A stretch of 26,629 nucleotides of DNA from CALKMS01 sp036796755 (GTDB lineage: Bacteria > Actinomycetota > Aquicultoria > SKW223 > CALKMS01), in assembly GCA_036796755.1 (NCBI GenBank), contig DAIRCJ010000013.1, positions 1 through 26,629 of the forward strand. Reading direction: 5' to 3'. The translations under genes and the position numbers were made by a program. The notes under the pieces were generated by a model. It was not told the DNA's origin, did no database searches, and worked only from the letters and a program-made list of their open reading frames with translations. This document shows positions 6,551 through 14,874 of this stretch, in pieces. Every line of letters begins with the position of its first letter. Within the stretch, counting starts at the first letter, position 1.

Positions 6551-8266
6551 GTGGCAGTAGTGCTTGGAGTTTCAGGTTACTACCACGACGCGGCAGCGGC
6601 CCTGGTAAATGAAAGCGAAATTGTGGCTGCTGCTCAAGAAGAAAGGTTCAGTCGTGTTAAGTATGATTACTCTTTTCCAGCTCGAGCAATTGATTTTTGC
6701 TTAAGAAGGGGGAAAGTAAGACCAGAAGATTTAGAGGCGGTGGTCTTTTTTGAAAAGCCTCTGCGCAAGTTAGATCGGGTTTTTTTTACCCTTACCCGCG
6801 AGGCTCCTTTTTCTTTACCTTTGTTTTTAGAGGCAGCTTATAATTGGGCTAAAGATAAGCTATGGATAAGAGAGAAGTTAATAGACTATCTTAGCGTTCC
6901 TCGGGAAAAAGTTTTTTTCATCCCTCATCATTTATCTCATGCCGCTTCGGCTTATTTTTGCTCTCCCTTTAAAGAAGCAGCGATTTTAACCGTTGACGGC
7001 GTGGGAGAATGGGCAACGGCGGCTATTGGCAAGGGTGAGGGAAGTAAAATTAGACTTATAAAGGAGCTTTATTTTCCTCATTCTCTTGGCTTGTTTTACT
7101 CTACTTTTACCACTTTTCTTGGTTTTAAAGTGAATGAGGAAAACAAGTTAATGGGTCTGGCAGCTTACGGAAAACCTCACTTTCAGGAAAAGCTGGCAAA
7201 GGTGGTATCTATTAAAGAAGATGGGGCGTTAGAGCTTAATTTAGCTTATTTTTCTTTCCATCGCTCATTAAGGCAAATGTTTTCGGCTCGCCTCATTGAA
7301 CTTTTTGGTCCGCCGCGACCATTTAGAAAGCCTTGGGAGCTAAAAAACGGCGAGCTTTTACCTGAAGACCAGGTTTATGCTGACCTTGCGGCTTCGGTTC
7401 AGGTTTTTACCGAGAAAGCTCTTTTAAAGATGGCTCAAGAAGCTCACCGCTTAACGGGTTCGGAAAACCTTTGTTTGGCAGGGGGAGTTGCTTTAAACTG
7501 TGTGGCTAACTCTCATCTTTTTTTAAACACACCTTTCAAAAGAATCTATATTCAACCGGCAGCTGGAGATGCTGGGGGAGCTTTAGGGGCAGCTCTTTAC
7601 TATTTAGCTGAAAATTATGACAAGAGGTTTTTGCTTTCCCATGCTTATCTGGGTGAGAGTTATTCTCGAGAAGAAATAAAAAGGGCTTTAAAGGGTTGGA
7701 AGTACGAGGAGATGGAAGAAGCTGAACTTTGCCAAAGAGCGGCTAAAGAGATTGGGCAAGGGGAAGTGGTTGCCTGGTTTCAGGGGCGTTTTGAGTGGGG
7801 GCCGCGGGCTTTAGGAAACCGCAGTTTAATTACCCGACCTGATTCTTTAGAGCTTAAGGATTTTTTAAATCTTAAGGTTAAAGAGAGGGAGCCTTTTCGG
7901 CCTTTTGCTCCTTCAATAAAGTCTGAAAAAATAGAAGAGTTTTTTCAACTAGGGAAAATAAAAGAAAACTATCCTTTAAAGTTTATGCTTCTGGTTGCCA
8001 AATGCCTGAAGAAAGACTTACTCAAAGGAGCCTTACAGGTGGACGGGACGGCTCGCTTTCAGGCGGTGGAAAAAGCAGACAACCCGCTTTTCTATTTACT
8101 GCTGGAAGAGGTGGAGAAAGAGCTCGGAATACCGGCGGTTTTAAACACTTCTCTTAATGGTCGGGGTGAGCCTTTGATAAGTACTCCCGAAGAAGCCTTA
8201 AGGTTTTTTCAGGAAAAGCCTGTTAAGACGCTTATCTTAGGCAATTTTTTTCTTAGAAAAAGTTAA
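6551..8266 (+). CDS. NodU/CmcH-type carbamoyltransferase (SxtI-like)
   Basis: This 571-residue enzyme transfers a carbamoyl group from carbamoyl phosphate, through an adenylate, to a hydroxyl or amino group. The N-terminal Kae1-like domain starts VLGVSGYYHDAAAALV and contains EERFSRVK (about 30), the metal-binding His cluster HHLSH (126-130) and VDGVGEW (about 150). CLAGGVALNCVANS (about 310) and GDAGGALGAALYY follow. The C-terminal carbamoyltransferase domain has FQGRFEWGPRALGNRSLI and ends PAVLNTSLNGRGEPLISTPE, with the usual active-site residues present. Length is normal. The GTG start has GGGAGG directly upstream. It shares a unit with DUF5989, SxtJ-like and SGNH-hydrolase genes; the substrate is unknown, perhaps an envelope glycan or a secreted metabolite. 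Confidence 0.92.
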   Translation: MAVVLGVSGYYHDAAAALVNESEIVAAAQEERFSRVKYDYSFPARAIDFCLRRGKVRPEDLEAVVFFEKPLRKLDRVFFTLTREAPFSLPLFLEAAYNWAKDKLWIREKLIDYLSVPREKVFFIPHHLSHAASAYFCSPFKEAAILTVDGVGEWATAAIGKGEGSKIRLIKELYFPHSLGLFYSTFTTFLGFKVNEENKLMGLAAYGKPHFQEKLAKVVSIKEDGALELNLAYFSFHRSLRQMFSARLIELFGPPRPFRKPWELKNGELLPEDQVYADLAASVQVFTEKALLKMAQEAHRLTGSENLCLAGGVALNCVANSHLFLNTPFKRIYIQPAAGDAGGALGAALYYLAENYDKRFLLSHAYLGESYSREEIKRALKGWKYEEMEEAELCQRAAKEIGQGEVVAWFQGRFEWGPRALGNRSLITRPDSLELKDFLNLKVKEREPFRPFAPSIKSEKIEEFFQLGKIKENYPLKFMLLVAKCLKKDLLKGALQVDGTARFQAVEKADNPLFYLLLEEVEKELGIPAVLNTSLNGRGEPLISTPEEALRFFQEKPVKTLILGNFFLRKS

Positions 8267-8314
8267 AAGTAAAGTGACAGAGACTTGCTTTACGGTTAAG
8301 ATAGAGCAGGAAAG

Positions 8315-9451
8315 ATGAAAGAGTTGGGAAAGGATAAGAGGCGAAACTTTTATTATCAGCTTTCTTTTTCTTTTCTCCTAATCTTTTTTTTTCTTCTCCT
8401 TCTGGAAGTTTTAAGTCGTCTTCTGTTTTCTCAGCTTGGCATGTCTTCAGAGATTAGAGTTCCTGACCCGGTGCTTCACCACTCTTTTATTCCTGGTTCG
8501 AAGACAGTAATGAATTCTCAAGAGTTTAAAGTGGAGTATCGGATAAATAAAATTGGCTTGCGAGATAAAGAAGTTGGTCCCAAAAAACCAGGAGTTTTTC
8601 GGATTTTAGTTGTTGGTGACTCCGTGGTAGAAGGCTGGGGTGTGGAACTTAAGGAAAGCTGGGTGAAGCAACTGGAAAAAAAATTAAATGAAAGCTTTGG
8701 GGAAGGGAAGTTTGAGGTAATCAATGGTGGAGTTGCCAGCTATTCTCCTTTTCTTTATTACCTTTTTTTAAAGAAGAAGGGCTTAGAACTTCGGCCTGAC
8801 CTGGTGATTATGATGATGGATATGGGAGACCCATCTGACGACTATGATTACTCTCGTCAGGCTGTGTTTTCTTCTTTTGGAGAGCCAAAGGCCTGTCCGG
8901 GAGGTTATTACCGAGAAAAAGGTTTGAAGCGGTTCTTATCTTATTTTTCTTTGAGTTTGCGTCGCACTTTTCGTCTTTATTTGATTCTTGATTACCTTTT
9001 TTCTAAAGGCGAGAAAGGTGTTCAAGAGGGGTTCAGGCCAATGCTTTTTGGGATAAGATCTACTGAAAGCTGGGAGAAAGCATGGAGTCTTAGCAAAAAG
9101 TATATCTTATTAAGTCGGGATTTGCTGAAAAAAAAGGGAATACCAATGGTTTTCACAGTTTGTCCTCCCGCTTTTTTGGTTGGGGATGAAGAGTGGCGGG
9201 AAGGAAGAAGACTTCTTAATTTCAATTTAGAAGGAGTTAATTTTGAAAAAATGTTTACTGATTTCAAAGAGTTTGCTTATGAGAACAGACTTCCTTATAT
9301 TGAGCTTCTTTCTTTTCTTCAAAGCTATCCCGAGCACCCCCTTTATTACTCTTATGATATCCATCCTAATCCTGTGGGTCACCGGGTAATTGCTGAGCGA
9401 ATTTTTGAGGAGTTGATTAGCCTTGGCTTACTGGAGAAAGTTCCTCAATAG
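8315..9451 (+). CDS. Membrane-anchored SGNH/GDSL hydrolase
   Basis: This 378-residue protein has a basic N-terminus, one hydrophobic segment (about 17-36) and an extracytoplasmic SGNH hydrolase domain. Seen motifs: VVGDSVVEGWGV with Asp102-Ser103 (block I), INGGVASYSPFLYY (the Gly block), VIMMMDMGDPSDDY where an Asn-containing block III is usual, and the C-terminal YDIHPNPVGH with Asp348 and His350 as catalytic candidates. Such proteins act as esterases or O-acyl transferases on glycans. Position directly after the carbamoyltransferase matches the recurrent carbamoyltransferase / DUF5989 / SxtJ / SGNH grouping, so it may modify the same product. AGGAAAG precedes the ATG. A short hairpin (GTAAAG/CTTTAC) lies in the 48-base gap before it. 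The next gene overlaps its end by 29 bases if the TTG at 9423 is used. Confidence 0.85.
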   Translation: MKELGKDKRRNFYYQLSFSFLLIFFFLLLLEVLSRLLFSQLGMSSEIRVPDPVLHHSFIPGSKTVMNSQEFKVEYRINKIGLRDKEVGPKKPGVFRILVVGDSVVEGWGVELKESWVKQLEKKLNESFGEGKFEVINGGVASYSPFLYYLFLKKKGLELRPDLVIMMMDMGDPSDDYDYSRQAVFSSFGEPKACPGGYYREKGLKRFLSYFSLSLRRTFRLYLILDYLFSKGEKGVQEGFRPMLFGIRSTESWEKAWSLSKKYILLSRDLLKKKGIPMVFTVCPPAFLVGDEEWREGRRLLNFNLEGVNFEKMFTDFKEFAYENRLPYIELLSFLQSYPEHPLYYSYDIHPNPVGHRVIAERIFEELISLGLLEKVPQ

Positions 9452-10772
9452 TTTAAGCCAGCTTTTGCTGGTTAAGTTCCTGACTTCCCCCAAAGTAGTA
9501 GCAGTTTTGATTTTTTTGATTACCTCGTTTTCTGTTTTAGGAATGATTGTTCCTCAAAAATTCATTTATTCGCCGGATTATATGGAAGAGTGGAGCCAAA
9601 GTTTTCCTTTTCTTTCTCACTTTGCCGAAGCAGTTGGACTCACAAATGTTTTTTATAGCTGGTGGTTTTTGTTGCTGCTTTTCTTATTTTTCCTATCTCT
9701 TTTTCTTTGTACTCTTCTGCGCTGTAAGCCTTCAGCGGAAAAGTTTCAGAAACTAAAACCCTCAAAGATTGTTTTAATTGGCCAAAAACCTGACGCTGAT
9801 GCTATGAAGAAGCTTTTTGTTAGGCGTCTTTATCGGGTAAAATTGGAAAAAAGCGGGAAAGTTTTCCGATTTTATGCTTCTCGTTTGGACAGCCGCTTTT
9901 TCTCCATTTTATTTCACCTAGGAATGGCGGTTCTTCTGTTGGCGATAGCGGCGGACAAGTCAAGTGGTTTAAGCGGCAGTGCTTTGTTAACCGAAGGCGA
10001 AACCTTTACCGAGAGGCACTTTGACTATAAAACCCTGTATGAAGCTCCTTTTTTTTACGAGAATCATCAGTTTTTTAAAGTTAGATTGGAAAGTTTTAAG
10101 GTCTGGTATGAGGGTGATGTTTTGACTGATGCCGAAGCAAAAGTCCGATTAGAGGATAAAAACTTGATAAGGGAAGAGTTAATCAAGGTGAATTACCCGC
10201 TTTCTTATAAAGGTTTCAGCTTTTTGATTGAAAAGATTGGCTTTTCTCCTTTGATAATCCTCAGTGACCAGAAAGGAAGGGTGTTTTTTTCTTCTTATGT
10301 AAGTTTGGGAAAGGAAAAGAAGCGGAGTTTTGCTGATTTCTTCAGGCTGGAAGATTACAGGGTAGAACTTGAACTTTTTCCAAACACGGCCAATTTTCGG
10401 CGGATTTATCTGGCCCAGCTTCCGCGCCTTGAAGCAAAGATTAAAAGAAAAGGCAAGATTATTTGGAAAGGAAATATTTATCAGGGTCAGGTAACAGAAA
10501 CACCCTTGGGCACTCTTTCTTTTGCTGATTTGCGTTACTGGGTGTTATTCCAGGTGACCTATAATCCTCTTTTGTCTTTGATTTTCTTCGGTTTTTTTCT
10601 TTCCGTTCTGGGTTTGACTGTCAGGCTACTTTTTTATCCTCTGGCTATTACTCTGGAGTTTAAACCGGTGGGCAGACACTGGGAAGTTGGTTTGGGAGCA
10701 AAAAGTCGACTGGGCAAGATTTTTGAGGAAAGGGAACTGAAATTAATAGAAAAACATTTGAGTCAATGGTAA
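9423..10772 (+). CDS. resB: ResB/Ccs1 cytochrome c biogenesis protein
   Basis: This 449-residue protein is the ResB component of system II, which with CcsA brings haem across the membrane and attaches it to apocytochrome CxxCH motifs. Seen: a first span ending in the family signature SFSVLGMIVPQ (about 38-48), a second span near 77-97, a third with FHLGMAVLLLAIAAD (about 163-177, His a haem-ligand candidate), a large extracytoplasmic domain (about 180-385) and a last span (LSLIFFGFFLSVLGLTV). Length is normal. The TTG start at 9423 overlaps the SGNH hydrolase gene, and a later in-frame start is possible. The ccsA gene follows after 9 bases, so the pair forms one functional unit. Confidence 0.9.
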   Translation: MAYWRKFLNSLSQLLLVKFLTSPKVVAVLIFLITSFSVLGMIVPQKFIYSPDYMEEWSQSFPFLSHFAEAVGLTNVFYSWWFLLLLFLFFLSLFLCTLLRCKPSAEKFQKLKPSKIVLIGQKPDADAMKKLFVRRLYRVKLEKSGKVFRFYASRLDSRFFSILFHLGMAVLLLAIAADKSSGLSGSALLTEGETFTERHFDYKTLYEAPFFYENHQFFKVRLESFKVWYEGDVLTDAEAKVRLEDKNLIREELIKVNYPLSYKGFSFLIEKIGFSPLIILSDQKGRVFFSSYVSLGKEKKRSFADFFRLEDYRVELELFPNTANFRRIYLAQLPRLEAKIKRKGKIIWKGNIYQGQVTETPLGTLSFADLRYWVLFQVTYNPLLSLIFFGFFLSVLGLTVRLLFYPLAITLEFKPVGRHWEVGLGAKSRLGKIFEERELKLIEKHLSQW

Positions 10773-10781
10773 GATTAAGCC

Positions 10782-11630
10782 ATGAGCACTCTTGAAGGCG
10801 GTTTTTTCTGGATAGCTCTCATTGGTTACGCTTTAGCTGGGATTTTAAACTTAGCCAGCCTCACTCTTTTTAAAAATAGGAGGCTTCTTTTTCTTGCCCG
10901 CCAGATTGGATTGGTTGCCTTTGTTTTTCACCTGGCTAACTTGACCGTCAGAACGGTTATCACTGGCCATTTCCCGGTAAAAGGAGGGTACGAGAACGCT
11001 ATAGCCGGAATAGCTTTTGTAATGGCTTTTTACTATCTTTTATTACTAAAATTCCCTTCTTTAGAACTGGTTGGAAGTGGGATTTTTTTCCTCTCAATTT
11101 TAGTGATGGGCTATAGCTTAACCAATGTGCCTCCTCTTGAACCTTTGACTCCTCCTTACAAAAGTATCTGGCTTTGGATTCATGTTTTTTTTGCTTGGTT
11201 AGCTTATTCTTCCTATACCATTGCTTCAGCTTTGGCAGTCCTTTACCTTTTGAGAGAAGGTGGGAGGTTAAAGGGCAAGCTGGCGGTTAAGCTTCCGGAT
11301 AAGGAAGAGATTGATTCTCTCTGGCTTCGTTTTGTAGTTTTTGGTTTTGTGACCAATGCGGTGATGATTTCTTCCGGGTCAATTTGGGCCCACTATCTCT
11401 GGGGAAGTTACTGGAAGTGGGACCCGGTGGAGACCTGGAGCCTGATAAGCTGGTTGGCTTTTGGCCTTTTCCTCCATTTGCGCTTGACCCTCGGCTGGCG
11501 AGGCAGAAAGTTAGCCTGGGTTACCTTGCTAGGGCTATTAACTATTAATATTGGCTTCTGGGGCGTTCAGCTAATTCCTCAAACTTACCATCTCTTTCGG
11601 AACCTGGACAAGATTAAAGTTACTGGTTGA
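10782..11630 (+). CDS. ccsA: CcsA/ResC haem-handling cytochrome c synthase subunit
   Basis: This 282-residue protein has about eight membrane spans and the tryptophan-rich WWD-type motif WGSYWKWDPVETWSLISW (about 211-228), which holds haem in system II synthases. His candidates for haem coordination flank it: FHLANLTVRT (early), IHVFFAWLAYSSY (mid) and WAHYLWG just before the motif. It works with ResB at the outer face of the membrane. The ATG follows resB after 9 bases. The presence of both subunits agrees with the CxxCH protein at the right end of the window. Confidence 0.93.
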   Translation: MSTLEGGFFWIALIGYALAGILNLASLTLFKNRRLLFLARQIGLVAFVFHLANLTVRTVITGHFPVKGGYENAIAGIAFVMAFYYLLLLKFPSLELVGSGIFFLSILVMGYSLTNVPPLEPLTPPYKSIWLWIHVFFAWLAYSSYTIASALAVLYLLREGGRLKGKLAVKLPDKEEIDSLWLRFVVFGFVTNAVMISSGSIWAHYLWGSYWKWDPVETWSLISWLAFGLFLHLRLTLGWRGRKLAWVTLLGLLTINIGFWGVQLIPQTYHLFRNLDKIKVTG

Positions 11631-11636
11631 TTTCTA

Positions 11637-13042
11637 ATGAAGATTATTCTAGTTTCTCCTCCCTTTAGTGAACAGGGGCAAAAAAGTAAAGGTTTGCCAA
11701 TTGCACCTCCTGTTATCGAATACTATCAGGACTAACTCGAAGAGTGCGTCCTGAAGTTGAGATTGAACTAATCGACGCCAACCTTGAGGAATTTAAACCA
11801 GAAGAAGTAGAATCGGACTTGGTTGGTTTTACGGTTTTAACACCTCAAGCACCCTGGGTATATCGGATGAGTAGGATTTTAAGAAAAAGGGGAATAAAAG
11901 TTATATTAGGAGGAATTCATACTACCATTTTGCCTGAGGAAGCCAGCCGTTTTGCCGATTCGGTTGCTCTGGGCGAGGTTGAAAACATCTGGGGAGAGAT
12001 TCTTGATGACGTCAAGGAAGGAAAGCTAAAGCCGGTTTATCAAAGTGAGCGCCCCTTATTAGAAGATCTTCCTTTTCCTCTTACTAATCTCTGGCGTCAT
12101 CAGCGAAGGTATCTTTTTGGCTCCTTCTTTACTGCCCGGGGTTGTCCTTTTCGCTGTTCTTTTTGTTCTGTCCACAAATTTTTTGGGCAGAGGGTGAGGT
12201 TTCGGCCGATTGAGGAAGTAGTGAAAGAGGTTGCCTCTTCACCTCGTCGCCTTTTCTGGGGAATTGATGACAATGTCTGGGGAACAAAGGTCTCGCGCAA
12301 TATCGAGCTTTATAAAGAGATGGCCAAAAACATTCGGTTTAAGTACTGGTTTGGCTCAGCTGATCTGGTAACAGTGGAGCATCCTCGGGCTGAAGAGCTT
12401 TTAACCTGGGCAAGGAAGGCAGGCTTGCGAGCGGTGCTGGTAGGCTGGGAAAGCGAGAATTTTGAAGCTTTAAAAGAGTACCGCGCCCTTTCCAAGCAGG
12501 GTAAAAAAAGAGTGGATTCTATAAAAAAGATAAGAGACCACGGAATTGAAGTTATGCTTTTTGTGATGGTTGGAGGCAGAAAAGAAAGTCTTGAAGATTA
12601 CTTAAGAATTTTAGAGCTCTGCGACAAGCTTGATGTTAGTGCTCACCCGACTATGGTAACCCCTTTTCCCGGAACCGACCTTTACGAAAAGTATAAACCT
12701 TATCTTTATCCCGACTTTGACTGGGATTATTTTGATGGTAATCGGGCTTTGTTTGAACACCCTGACCCCTTGATGACGCCGCAAAACAGAGAAGCGGCTC
12801 TTCTATGGTTAAGAGCGGAGCTTTTTACTTTTTCCCGAATAGTAAAAAGGATTTTTAAGATTTCCTCTCTAGGTTTTCCGGCCTCTCATTTTATGTCCTG
12901 GATGATTCAGTATCCTCAGGGGAGGGCTTTTCGAGAGGTTTTTGAGGCCCGGAAAGACCTTGAACCAGAAAAGATTAAGGACTTACTTTATGCTTCAAGG
13001 AAAGAAAATTTCAAGAAAGAAAATGAGATTTCTCTCGGCTAA
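11637..13042 (+). pseudogene. B12-binding radical SAM protein, interrupted by an apparent one-base frameshift
   Basis: An ATG at 11637 opens a frame beginning MKIILVSPPFSEQGQKSKG and running to VIEYYQD before TAA at 11733-11735. The -1 frame picks up exactly there: LSGLTRRVRPEVEIELID, on to 13042. Adding one C after TAC (about 11723) restores VIEYLSGLTRR, the usual start of a cobalamin-binding domain, so the gene lost one base or the assembly has an error. The downstream frame alone would start at GTG 11744 (432 aa) without the first strand of the Rossmann fold. The rest is intact: B12-binding region, then the [4Fe-4S] motif CPFRCSFC (first Cys codon at 12143), IDDNVWG, and a C-terminal helical region. 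The substrate is unknown. It follows ccsA by 6 bases. Confidence 0.8.
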
Positions 13043-13079
13043 ACCAGGTTTGAGTTTCTGGTTTTGGGCTTAATTTTTT
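13041..13079 (+). terminator. Weak possible terminator after the frameshifted radical SAM gene
   Basis: AAACCAG (13041-13047) pairs with CTGGTTT (13058-13064) around a 10-base loop, and a T run occurs at 13073-13079. The stem is short, overlaps the stop codon and is separated from the T run by 8 bases, so termination would be inefficient at best. Confidence 0.35.
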
Positions 13080-13095
13080 CGGTTTTTAGCAAAAA

Positions 13096-13125
13096 AAGAC
13101 AAAAAGGTCGGAATTGAGTTAAAAT
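13096..13125 (+). promoter_or_regulatory. Possible promoter for the second radical SAM gene
   Basis: AAGACA (13096-13101) and TAAAAT (13120-13125) are 18 bases apart, upstream of the gene at 13180. The -10 matches the consensus at five positions and the -35 at four. It lies in the only sizeable gap (137 bases) between the two radical SAM genes. Confidence 0.35.
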
Positions 13126-13179
13126 AAAAGCAGTAATTCGTTTTTAAATTTGTAGAGAAAAATAGAAGAAAGTGGTGAG

Positions 13180-14619
13180 ATGGTGCAAAAAAAGAAGGTT
13201 TTGCTGGTAACCCCTCCTTATCACTGTGGAGTTTTGGAATCAGCGGGGGTCTGGCTTCCTCTGGGATTTGTTTATTTAGGGGGCTCTTTGAAGCATTTAC
13301 CGGTTGAGGTTGAAATTTATGACGCTATGTCTAAATTTCACTCTTTTGAGGATGTTGAGAAAAATTTAGAAGAAAAAAAGCCTTTTCTGGTCGCGACAAC
13401 TGCTTATACACCTACTTTTTCGGCGGCGGTTGAGGTCTTAAGGTTAGCCAAGAAGCTTAATCCTCACACCTGGACGGTTATTGGCGGGGTTCACCCAACT
13501 TTCCAGTGGAGAGACACTTTAGATAATGAAGCAGTTGATTTTGTAATCAGGGGAGAAGGAGAAGAAACCTTTGCTGAGCTGGTTGAGGTTCTTTTAAACA
13601 AAGGGGATTTTTCCAAAGTTAGAGGGATTGCCTATAAAAAAGAGGGGGTGCCGGTTTCTACCCCTCTCAGGCCAAGGGTTAAAGACCTTGATGCTCTTAG
13701 TCCCGCCTGGGATTTAGTGGAATGGGACCTTTATAAGTACTATGCCAGCGATAATAAGCGGCTGGCAATTGTTTCTACTTCCCGGGGCTGCATTCAGGGT
13801 TGCACCTTCTGTTCTCAACAGCTTTTCTGGGAGAAGACCTGGCGGGCAAGGAAGCCTGAAAAAGTAGTGGCTGAGTTGAAGATGCTTAAAGAGAAATATG
13901 GAGTGGGAGTGGCGATGTTTTCTGATGAGTATCCAACCTGTAATCGGGAACGTTGGGAAAGGATTCTTGAACTTCTCATTCGAGAAAATTTGGGGATGGA
14001 ACTTTTAATTGAAACTCGGGTTGACGATATTATTAGAGACGAAGACATTATGGAAAAATATAAGCGAGCAGGGGTTAGTCATATTTATGTTGGTGCCGAA
14101 TCGGCTTCTCAAGAGCGTCTGGACACTTTTAAGAAAAACTTAAGCGTCCGACTTTCCAAAAAAGCGATTGACCTTATTAATGAAGCTGATATTATTTCGG
14201 AAACTTCTTTTGTTGTGGGTATGCCAGACGAGACTGAAGAAACAATAGAAAGAACCATTGAGGTTGCCAAGTATTACAATGCTGACCTGACTTTCTTTCT
14301 GGCTATCGCTCCCTGGCCTTACTCAGAAATCTATCCAGAATTAAAGGATTCCCTGGCTACCGAGGATTACTCTCTTTACAACTTTATGAATCCGGTCATT
14401 AAGCCTAAAGAGATGACTCTGGAAGAAGTAAGAGAAGCCCTCGACCGGGCTCATCTCGAGTTTTATATGCATAAGATGAAACAAATTCCAAGAATGTCTG
14501 CTTTTAAGAGAGATTATATGAAAAATGTTTTTCGTATTCTTCGGGATAACTCCTGTATCGGTGAGCTTTTAAGGAAAATTAAGTTGCCGGAAGCAGTTCG
14601 CTTGGCAATGCGCGCCTGA
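13180..14619 (+). CDS. B12-binding domain radical SAM protein
   Basis: This 479-residue protein has an N-terminal cobalamin-binding Rossmann domain (about 7-140: KVLLVTPPYH, PLGFVYLGGSL, EIYDAM, WTVIGGVHPTF, FVIRGEGEETF) and a radical SAM barrel whose cluster motif is C204-IQG-C208-TF-C211. FSDEYPT, ETRVDDI and YVGAESAS follow, the usual barrel landmarks. The classic DxHxxG cobalamin-binding His motif is not seen, as in many members. The family includes methylases and ring-forming enzymes; the substrate cannot be read from the sequence. GGTGA stands just before the ATG, and an immediately following in-frame GTG (13183) is better spaced. It lies next to another B12 radical SAM gene and cytochrome c assembly genes. 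Confidence 0.88.
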   Translation: MVQKKKVLLVTPPYHCGVLESAGVWLPLGFVYLGGSLKHLPVEVEIYDAMSKFHSFEDVEKNLEEKKPFLVATTAYTPTFSAAVEVLRLAKKLNPHTWTVIGGVHPTFQWRDTLDNEAVDFVIRGEGEETFAELVEVLLNKGDFSKVRGIAYKKEGVPVSTPLRPRVKDLDALSPAWDLVEWDLYKYYASDNKRLAIVSTSRGCIQGCTFCSQQLFWEKTWRARKPEKVVAELKMLKEKYGVGVAMFSDEYPTCNRERWERILELLIRENLGMELLIETRVDDIIRDEDIMEKYKRAGVSHIYVGAESASQERLDTFKKNLSVRLSKKAIDLINEADIISETSFVVGMPDETEETIERTIEVAKYYNADLTFFLAIAPWPYSEIYPELKDSLATEDYSLYNFMNPVIKPKEMTLEEVREALDRAHLEFYMHKMKQIPRMSAFKRDYMKNVFRILRDNSCIGELLRKIKLPEAVRLAMRA

Positions 14620-14670
14620 TCTTTAATCCTTGTGAAAACTCCGGGGTTAGAACTTCCTACTCGCTTTGAA

Positions 14671-14784
14671 TTGCTGAAATAAGTTCTTATTTTCCATTTT
14701 TTGCTTTCTAAATCTGCCCCGGTCCTCCTTTGAAAAAGAGGGGAACAAAAGAGAGTCTCCTTAGCCCCCTTATACCTAAGGGGA
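14671..14784 (+). repeat. Dispersed hairpin-ended repeat, copy 2
   Basis: It starts TTGCTGAAATAAGTTCTTAT, continues TTTCCATTTTTTGCTTTC and ends with the hairpin CCCCTTA-TACC-TAAGGGG (14766-14783). Compared with the copy at 23811 it carries an extra ~40 bases before the terminal hairpin. It fills the gap between the radical SAM gene ending at 14619 (+) and the NHL gene ending at 14875 (-), another convergent pair. No gene is seen in this gap. Confidence 0.75.
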
Positions 14785-14874
14785 AATGAAGTGGGACTTT
14801 GAAAAAAAAAGGAAACGATAAAAGAAGGATTGAAGGGAATTAATCCACTCTTCCCGGATTTTTTAATTTCAAAA

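Noticed and set aside
8272..8296. GTAAAG/CTTTAC hairpin between the carbamoyltransferase and SGNH genes as a terminator
   Set aside because: The stem is only 6 bp with no following T run, and the next gene is close and functionally related. It is unlikely to terminate transcription.
11744..13042. Taking the radical SAM gene as intact from GTG 11744
   Set aside because: The upstream frame from ATG 11637 encodes the missing first strand and loop of the cobalamin-binding domain, and one inserted base joins it perfectly, so the gene is better described as frameshifted.
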